A program made the translations under genes and the position numbers. 64,000 bases of DNA from Plasmodiophora brassicae. Its lineage: Eukaryota > Endomyxa > Phytomyxea > Plasmodiophorida > Plasmodiophoridae. Below are positions 56,895 through 64,000 of the stretch, piece after piece. The DNA is taken from assembly GCA_039704465.1 (NCBI GenBank), contig JASFAU010000011.1, forward strand, positions 248,001 through 312,000, written 5' to 3'. The notes below the pieces were generated by a model. It had not been told where the DNA came from, made no database searches, and saw only the letters and a program-made list of their open reading frames with translations. Every line of letters starts with the position of its first letter. The first letter of the stretch is position 1.

Positions 56895-57548
56895 TTAGGG
56901 AAAGTCTGTGAACGTGTCAACAATAGGCTGACCAAAGTAATCGTGCAAATAGGCGGGGATCTTTGTGTTCTCGGCAGGGAACTCGTGCGCGATACGGAAG
57001 CCGGACGACTCGCCGACCACATTGGAGTTGTACAGTGACGTGATCCTGACCGTGAAGAATGTCTGGATCGGGTAATGATCAGGAATGTACACCTGAACCG
57101 CAATTAGCGGGAAAGGACGCAGCGGCTTAGCACGCAGCGTCACCTTCCAGGTGTAATTCCCCGTGTTGGCGGTTACCATGTCGATGACATAGGCCAGGTT
57201 GAGTGCATCATACAGATCGATGCGGACGTATGGAATCAGCCCGCACGATGTCCACTGAAGCCTGACGGTTTGTCCCGCGTTCCAGACCTGATTGTACGAT
57301 GGGGTAGTGACCAGGATGGATGGGCCCACCTCTGCAATAAATTCACTATAGTATCAGAAACACAAGCGATTCCGCGTACCTCCTTGCAAGGGGCACGAGT
57401 CTACTTCCTGCCAGACGACGTTCCCGGAGGGTACTTTGACCTGCGTCCAGACTTGCGAGTTCCTGTTTGTGTCGATGACCTGCCCCAGAGTGACCTGGAT
57501 GACGACAATGACCACAAACCCCACTGCCGACGTGCACTGGCCGTTCAT
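56895..57548 (-). CDS. Secreted protein with Kre9/KNH-like domain
   Basis: complement(56895..57331, 57380..57548), 201 residues; 48-nt intron. Signal peptide [20 protein letters not shown], then a domain with [37 protein letters not shown] and [10 protein letters not shown], the order of motifs in the fungal Kre9/KNH-type cell-surface beta-sandwich. In fungi these proteins take part in beta-1,6-glucan assembly; in protists they are usually surface proteins of unknown role. No GPI signal is evident at the C-terminus, so it is probably released. Confidence 0.72.
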
Positions 57549-57748
57549 CGTGGCGACTGCAATCACGTCCAGGATGTTCCCATCACAGTGGCTGCGCTGT
57601 GTGTGCGCCCACGTGCCTGTCCAACTGCGCCTTTCAACCTCTAAGCTGGGGTACTCTGGCACTTTGAAGTAAGCGCGCGTGTATGCTAGGATGACCTGTG
57701 ACAGGTTCGAGCGAGATTGCCAGAGTGATTAAGCGAAACGTACCTCTA

Positions 57749-59140
57749 TCACCAGGTCCATCGTCTGATGGCATTCCAGACGAAAACTGATCGGAGTTGT
57801 CGATACTCGTTCTCGCGTTCCACAGTCGTCTTGCGTGCCGATGTGATCTCAGGCTGGGCAGGTTCTTGCGCAGCAGTACGATGTCGTTTCGTACACCAGC
57901 TGTGCTTGGTTCGGAACACCCGCTCCGACGCCTCGAGGTCCCCACATAGCATATAGGCAGACACAAAGGCGCTTGCAACTCGATTCCTCTTCATCAGTCG
58001 CCTGTTTCGCGCATACTGATGCAGCGTCTGCAAGTTCGACATGTAGAAGCGTTCAGCGCACGCGGCAATAAGCGAGACCATCGAAACAGCATCCACGTCC
58101 AGGCCATCGTCAACCATGTCCTGGAATACATCCAGCGCCTCGTAGACGAGACCTGCTTTGGCAAACGTTGACGCAAACGCGTTCGCTACCATTTCATTCT
58201 GCAGGAGCGCACTGTTCTCTGAATGCTGATGCAGGACGCCAAGATCTGACAATTTCGAGCATCGTCCACAAGCGGCGACAAGAGAGGCAAACGCCGGTAC
58301 AGCAACATCGACGTTTCTATCGAGCATCGTTCGGAAGACACTGATCGCCTCCGAGACGCGATCACCCTTGGCGAGTGCCAGCAGGACGTGGGTGAAGGTT
58401 CGAGCAGACGGCGGGACGCCAATGGAATCCATCAGAGAAAGGATTCCAAGAGCAGAACCAAGACGGTTATGGGCCAGCAAGGCTTTTACAAGGTTGCCAA
58501 AGGCAGGATGGTTCGAGTAAGGCGCGATTTGCTTCGCTCGAAGAATGTCCATGATGACTTCGGCGGCGTTCGCCCCTTCTGGACAGGTGGATTCAGCGCA
58601 GCAGGCAGCAAGAACCGACAGCAACCGGTCGGAGAATACCACTTCGTATTCGATCGCGTCGAAGATGAGGAATAGGGCCGATGCTGGGCGCAACGCCAGC
58701 CGGCAGATATGGGCCACGCCGAACAAGGCATTGTGCGAGCGAACCCCGCTCCTGTTGTACACGTCGAGGATGGCGTCGACCGGGATCGGCCTCATACACT
58801 GACAAGCGGCGAGAAACATGCAGAACAGACCATCACAGGTCGGCACATCCCGCTCCACGACCGTGTACATGACATCGGGCGCCTTGGACGGCATCCGTCG
58901 ACGACAGAACGTCATCATGGCCTGGTAGAACGGGACGCCCACGTCCGCCTCGGACGCGACAATCTGCTCGAACACCGCCCACGCCCGATCGGGGTCGTTG
59001 TCCCGCGTCAGGATACGAACGGCCAACGGGACGGACGGGCGACGAACAAACTCGTCGTACATCAGCGACGACGATGGTCCATGACGAACGGGTCCCCGCC
59101 ACGCGGCCGCCGATCGGACCGCGTTCCCGATCCTGACCAT
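57749..59140 (-). CDS. Pentatricopeptide-repeat protein, probably organellar
   Basis: Single exon, 463 residues from ATG 59140 (frame open but without ATG further upstream). Arginine-rich N-terminus [20 protein letters not shown] fits a mitochondrial transit peptide. Repeated helix pairs of about 35 residues: [80 protein letters not shown] and [20 protein letters not shown]. These are the A-helix/B-helix pattern of PPR motifs, which read single-stranded RNA. Likely acts in organelle RNA processing or translation. No C-terminal E/DYW editing domain. Confidence 0.85.
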   Translation of the reverse strand: MVRIGNAVRSAAAWRGPVRHGPSSSLMYDEFVRRPSVPLAVRILTRDNDPDRAWAVFEQIVASEADVGVPFYQAMMTFCRRRMPSKAPDVMYTVVERDVPTCDGLFCMFLAACQCMRPIPVDAILDVYNRSGVRSHNALFGVAHICRLALRPASALFLIFDAIEYEVVFSDRLLSVLAACCAESTCPEGANAAEVIMDILRAKQIAPYSNHPAFGNLVKALLAHNRLGSALGILSLMDSIGVPPSARTFTHVLLALAKGDRVSEAISVFRTMLDRNVDVAVPAFASLVAACGRCSKLSDLGVLHQHSENSALLQNEMVANAFASTFAKAGLVYEALDVFQDMVDDGLDVDAVSMVSLIAACAERFYMSNLQTLHQYARNRRLMKRNRVASAFVSAYMLCGDLEASERVFRTKHSWCTKRHRTAAQEPAQPEITSARKTTVERENEYRQLRSVFVWNAIRRWTW

Positions 59141-59251
59141 GCGGGGCACCGCCGTTCGCAATCGGAAATGGACCCCGTCGCAACGCGCCCCAGGCCGGTC
59201 TGATGACGACGTCAGGTGAACCGATTTCGGTTTCACCTCTCCAAGGCCCTG

Positions 59252-60972
59252 TCACAATGGGTGAGGCAGGTTTAGTGACACCAGCTCGTTTTCGATGTTC
59301 TTTCGTGCGGCGGCGTCGAGACGGTCGTGGACCACGGTAGAGTGGTACAGGGCCGGTTTGGCTAACCAGTTGCGAAGAAGGCGGGTGCGGCCAGCAATAA
59401 ACGCTTCGCGACTCAGGTGGGAGCTGGTCAGACCGGACCCAGACGGGACAGCGTCGGGACTTACGAGTAGGCAGGTTGGTATTCGAGCCAGATCGCGTTG
59501 GCGTATCGGGCGTAGAGATCAGGCGGGGAGCCCAGGATGGCCATGTCCAGGTCGAGGAACAGTTTCATGTCGTGCGAGGCGTTTCCGGGGAGGTCGTGCG
59601 ACTTCGTCGCCACGATGAACTGTCGAACAGCCTGCGCGATCCCGGGGTCGATGCCGGTTTCGGCCGCGAACCGATCGGCAAGGTCGGCACTGCGTTCCTC
59701 GTTGTCCGACCGAAAGACGTCGTAGATGCAGTCGTGGAACCAGACGGCGAGTTCAACAACCCTGGGTTCCTCAGGCGCTGCGTACTCGTCCAATGAACGC
59801 AACATCGCGTCAATATGTTCGAGCGTGTGGTAGTGCCGCCCGGCAGACTCGTAGAGAGTACGTACGCGCTCGAACCAGGGTGTCGCCATGGTTTCAGATA
59901 CTCCCAGCTGCTGTGCAATAGATGTCAGAGGGGTTGGTACGCGCCTCTTGCAGGTCGCACCGTACCGTCATCAGCGCCGACCACCGAGTCTGCAAGTGGC
60001 GATTTCGAACAATCTTGCGACGAATCGCGGTCGAGCTGAGCTTCTCCATAGAGCCATGTACTCTGCCCGATCCGGAAATGAACGTCGCGGCCACTTCCAA
60101 TCCACTCGACGTTGACGTACCCAATGTTGTCAACGACAACGACCGGGATCGAGCGCTCACCTGCACGTGCGACGGCATTGCCAGTACGTGTTAGCAATAG
60201 GTGTGTTGAAGGGCAGTCGTCAACCTACCTAGCTGCACACGCTTTTCGTTGACGAGGGCTGCCCCGCTTTCCGTTTCCCTTGATACAATAAGCACGTCGA
60301 CGTCGCTGCGAAGTGACGGGCCGAACATGTCGTTTAGGGGGACGACGGTTACCAGAACGCGCGGGTCGACTGTCTTGCAGAATGTGATCACGTTCGACAC
60401 GCGGGCGTCGTACGGTTCTAGCGCATCCGCAAACGCCTTGTTCTTCAGCATCGCGTCCGTCGTCAACCCGACGAACAGACGAGGCGATTCAGAGCCCCGG
60501 ATGGCCCACATGGCCGCACCCAGCAGCAGTTTGTGCCCGGCGTGAAGATGGTCGAACGTACCACCGAGAACGGCAACGCCGTGGTCTCCGGTCGTTTCCG
60601 TCGTCGGCACAACCGTGATGTCGAAATCGGGCCCGATGCGGTCCAGGACAACGCGGTACACCCGGGCTAGTGCCGGCACGGGATCGTCCCCATCAGGCAC
60701 TGGAACGCGCATCACAAGCCCGTCTGCGCCCGCAGTGCAAGCGTCGATCACCGCGTCGTCGCTCGCCGCCCAGCCGACATTGACTTCGGCGACCATCCCC
60801 AGCGGCCAACGCAATCCCGACTGAGCAGGATCCACAGCGACTTGTCGAAAATACGTTCTTCCGTTTCGGGTGCGCACAGTGCCAGGCCTATCCAGGGTTT
60901 ACCAGTTCGCGCGCTGGCCCCGAGGGACACGTTTGGGAAACATTCTGGCGTGTACGGCCAGCAGGCCATCAT
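59252..60972 (-). CDS. Phosphopantetheine adenylyltransferase fused to an HD-type phosphohydrolase
   Basis: complement(59252..59423, 59465..59910, 59966..60062, 60121..60160, 60229..60840, 60903..60972), 478 residues; introns 41, 55, 58, 68 and 62 nt, all frames closing. Residues about 25-285 are eukaryotic-type PPAT of CoA synthesis: AVLGGTFDHLHAGHKLLL (HxGH nucleotide site), FVGLTTDAMLKNKAFADALE, IVSRETESGAALVNEKR and MEKLSSTAIRRK. After a 55-nt intron the frame continues into TQLGVSETMATPWFERVRTL, GRHYHTLEHIDAML, WFHDCIYD and NEERSADLADRF, the metal-binding motifs of a predicted HD phosphohydrolase, ending RTRLLRNWLAKPALYHS. The RWSALMTQLGV join is itself the usual N-terminus of that HD family. 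The C-terminal substrate is unknown. No dephospho-CoA kinase domain is present. Confidence 0.82.
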
Positions 60973-61003
60973 TGTCGAATTTATGGAACCGGCGGGGGGA
61001 CGG

Positions 61004-61347
61004 TCAGTGTCGGCGGCGGGACACGGCCCACTTGAAGAAGGAGTATACGCCAGCAGCAGTGGCCGCCCCTGTGAACAGGACCATCGTCGCGCCAGACACG
61101 ATCACCGTCGCGAAATGCGACCTGGGCCGTTTCGCCTGCCTACCGCCCCGGTTAGGACACAGGGTTGTCCGGTTCCGCCACGCGAAAGTACGTACTCGTT
61201 CGACTGCTCGAACGACGGCAGTTCTGATTTGACGCTCGGGTCGCCCTCTATCTGCTGCTGAAGCGACGCCGACACGGCGTCGCGGAGCGAGACGGGCGCG
61301 CCCCCCGACGCCGCCACGAACCCAACGGCGGAACTGTCCTGGCCCAT
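61004..61347 (-). CDS. Small single-pass membrane protein
   Basis: complement(61004..61135, 61192..61347), 95 residues; 56-nt intron. Begins MGQDSSAVGFVAASGG; soluble part with LRDAVSASLQQQIEGDPSVK, then a basic patch AKRPRSHF and one membrane segment (TVIVSGATMVLFTGAATAAG) followed by a short basic tail WAVSRRRH. Layout fits a tail-anchored or mitochondrial membrane protein. A second GT-AG option would give a longer N-terminus without ATG, so the start is moderately certain. Family not recognised. Confidence 0.6.
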
Positions 61348-61605
61348 GCCGGTGTCGGCCGTCACGCTGCGGCCCGCGACCCGTCGACGATGCTGTCGCT
61401 GACGGCGAACACCCCCCACTTTTGGGCGTTGTTCAACCGTAAACGCCGGCCCAGTCCGTGGCTGGCGTGCCGCGGCCCGCGGACGGCGACGAACCTCGCA
61501 GCCGCCCGCCCCCGGCCGGTTCCGCGCCGTTTCGACCAAAAACCTGCGCTGATGGTTCCTCCTCTGGCCAGTTCGGTTTGGGCGGAGGCGCGCCGTTTTA
61601 ACACA

Positions 61606-63998
61606 TCAGGCTGACGCCGGCGGATGCCACGATCGCATCCGCGCGTCGCTCTTGAAGTCGAACAGAATTCGTTTCGGTCGGCCCCAGCGTTTCGACAGGA
61701 TTGCTGATGATACCGTGGTGGCGATTGCGGCGAGGGCGACGGTGATTGCACATAGGCTGCATGTACGGCGTCGAATCAGAGTGCTGGACAAGGCGACGAC
61801 CGACGGTTCGTACCTTAACAGGGCAGTGTTGGGCATGATGACAGTGCAGACCGAGGATTTCACGTCGAGGTACTGGCTGGGCAGTGATCCACAGAACGCC
61901 ACGTCGCGCAACGCGTCGACACTGTCGAAAAGCAGGGCGATCTCATGGGGAATGGTCTTGAGCAACTGCTGAATCGCCGTTATGTTGGACCGAAAGCGTC
62001 TGACCTCCAACGCGACACGCGACACGTTCGCCTACGTAGAGCGTATCATCTGATTCCGCTCCCTCCCTCGCATGCACATTGCAGACCTTGACTGCTGACA
62101 GAGCCAAGGTGACCAGGTGCTCATCGTCGATTTGACTCATGAGGTTCGCCTTTGCCGCGATACGTGCCTGGAGACCGGCTGCCCCAGCCGATGCTGCATC
62201 GACAGGTGCACTGGCTAGTGTGGATCGGTTGTACATCACCGCCCCCGGCCTCGACGTCAGCGTGGGATCCGTGCTGAATGCAAACTATGCCGCTACATCA
62301 GCGCGTCGTTCCTGGGGCACGCGCTGAACGGTCTTACGAGGCGCTGGTCAATGTTCGACGAGTTGAACCCGAACGTGGCAATGGTCAGTTTGCTTGTACC
62401 ATTGGTGAGCATCTCCAGTTGCAACAACTCGGTACGGGTCGCAGGGATTGGCTTCAAGGCGGCCAGCGACGCATTCGCAAGGTCCATCATACCCGTGACG
62501 TTGAACATGTCCACCAGTGACGCGTTATGAAAACAGGCGCTCGCTAGCTCCTCGACTGCAGAGCATGCATCAGGTGCACCAATTGATGTCGGAGCCATAT
62601 ACGCACCTGCACTCGAGTTGCTAGTGTTGCCCTGGGACAGCAGGGAATGCTCTCGGGAATTCACTGAGCGGCAGGCGTCCTGTAGGAAGAATGCTGCCGG
62701 GATGGAAACAGTTGATACCACGAGAGCTCCGATAACGACCACCGTAGAGGCAAAGCTGTTGACTCGGAACGCGCTCCCGCTACAGGTCAATGCCCCAGCC
62801 AGAATTACGGCCAGCGATGCAACCGGAACCCAGAACAGCACCTGGAACTGTTGCTAGTCGTCATCCAACCATGACCTGCGCATGCTGATCAAACGGCACT
62901 CACAGCCAAGTACCGCCAGTTCTCCCCAGTTGCCACGCGAGGCGCTACTGGGACGATGATATCCCTGGCTGCTGATAATCGACTACTTCCGTTGCCGAGT
63001 TGTGCCCTGGCGCTGCCCAGTTGAGCTAGTGCTGCAGACCTCGTGGCAACAACTACCGATACGATCAGCGCGCATACGCAGCAATGAGTCTTTCTCGTAC
63101 CTGTGGAGTTGGCTGCAGCGATTCCAGCAAAGACGCTGTCGAACGTCATTGAGACGTAATGATGAACGTCTGTGCTGGCCATCGCGATGATTGGGCCGGC
63201 TGATTTGCAATAAGAGCATGAATATGTCTTGCCACTGGGAACTTGAGCCTTGGCCTCAGGCATGGTCTTCGCGAGGTCATCCAGAGATCCTTTTGTGCAC
63301 CAGTACCGATTACGGGCCGCTTGTACACCAAACACAAGCCTGCTATAGGTACCAAGCATCCCCGCCAGGTCGGTGCGTAAGACGGAGGCGACCGCCAGGA
63401 TGGACTGGACGTTTCCTGTCCGAACTGGCACGTCGGCTGACAGTGCATCGAGCCTGTTGGTAATCGTGCCTAGCGTGTCCTGGGCGTCGGCCAGTGCTGT
63501 CGTTGTTCCTTGCACGGTACGGCCCACCGCTGTCGAAACCCTGCAGGAGCGCACCATGGGTTGGTGGCGTCTGGGCGAATGGCAGATAGACGCACCTGTG
63601 ATTGGAGTCGAGTGCGATCACGCAGGCGAAGACGGCGATGGCCGTGAACGCCAGCAAGGTCAGGAACGGAGCCGCGCGTGCCTTTCTTGTATACCCCTCG
63701 ATGGACGGTGACCTGCCGCCACACTTGCTCATGCAGTTAGGTACATAATAGCAGACGTCATGGCACATGTGTGTTCGTACGGAATTGCAACAGCAACGGG
63801 CGATGATGAAAATCGCACCCGATAACAGGAACCCGGCCAGGAGAGCCGCCCCTGGTATCGCTAGAAACGCGATGCGCTGCCAGAACGGCAACGTGAGCTT
63901 GTCCACTATACGGGGCGGTGCGTTTCGTGATCGCGGGTTACCTCCCAGTACGCATCCGAGGTCGGATCGAAGGGCACGGTTGGGTCGACGACCGCCAT
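61606..63998 (-). CDS. Prominin-like five-pass membrane protein
   Basis: Starts MAVVDPTVPFDPTSDAYWE at 63998, two bases from the window edge. TM1 (FLAIPGAALLAGFLLSGAIF) is followed by a Cys-rich cytosolic loop (ARCCCN, HDVCYYVPNCMSKCGG) and TM2 (LLAFTAIAVFACVIAL); after a 55-nt intron comes a large extracellular loop (TNRLDALSADV, YWCTKGSLDDL, CSYCKSAG). Then TM3-TM4 (CVCALIVSVVVA; VLFWVPVASLAVILAGAL and IGALVVSTVSI), a second big loop with Cys and N-glycosylation sites, and the last TM (SLCAITVALAAIATTVSSAIL) before a basic tail. The alternation and Cys-rich loop match prominins, which shape membrane protrusions. The 61.9-62.3 kb exons are not fully resolved. Confidence 0.7.
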
Positions 63999-64000
63999 GA

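Noticed and set aside
1..64000. Transposons or retroelements
   Set aside because: No transposase, integrase or reverse transcriptase motifs, and no long terminal repeats were seen; the inverted repeats at 27-28 kb contain only cellular coding sequence.

Overview
This window is nuclear DNA of a unicellular eukaryote with a compact, GC-rich genome. The protein genes carry many very short spliceosomal introns (about 41-85 nt, most 50-60) that restore conserved reading frames. Genes lie a few hundred bases apart on both strands, and nuclear-type tRNAs are present. The cell evidently builds cilia at some stage (CFAP298), secretes proline-rich proteins and uses SNARE, VPS13 and Rho signalling. The style fits a flagellate-forming protist such as a plasmodiophorid or other rhizarian, but this is an inference from overall character; no marker in the window proves it.

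Layout. 1-6.1 kb: end of a Cdh1/Fizzy-related APC activator, RPA3, an RBBP6/Mpe1-like RNA 3'-processing factor, four tandem small zinc-ribbon genes and a family 2 glycosyltransferase. 6.2-12.7 kb: a double-PX protein, a triple-DOMON ferric reductase and a PP2C phosphatase. 13.5-20.8 kb: three tRNA-Lys(CTT), a pseudouridine synthase, a degenerate kinesin, a frameshifted alpha/beta hydrolase and tRNA-Arg(ACG). 20.9-33.2 kb: a PH-RhoGAP protein, three R-SNAREs, two copies plus decayed pieces of an unrecognised multi-pass membrane family, a chain of large inverted repeats, and a coiled-coil protein. 33.5-45.1 kb: ACMSD (kynurenine pathway), a seven-pass membrane protein, several secreted proteins (two sharing a cysteine module), a class I alpha-mannosidase, a small unknown protein and CFAP298. 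45.6-55.9 kb: one very large VPS13 gene, visibly less GC-rich than its surroundings. 56.9-64 kb: a Kre9-like secreted protein, a PPR protein, a PPAT-HD fusion, a small membrane protein and a prominin-like five-pass protein.

Themes. Membrane traffic and lipid handling are prominent (R-SNAREs, VPS13, PX, PH-RhoGAP, prominin-like), as are the secretory pathway and cell surface (mannosidase, glycosyltransferase, secreted proteins). Local duplication is common (zinc ribbons, SNAREs, membrane family, tRNA-Lys). The most unusual items are the near-perfect inverted repeats at 27.3-28.3 kb and 3.06 kb, the PPAT-HD fusion, the DOMON-reductase fusion and the kinesin with a damaged P-loop. Exon boundaries were worked out by hand from frame continuity, GT-AG ends and family similarity; no alignment was run.
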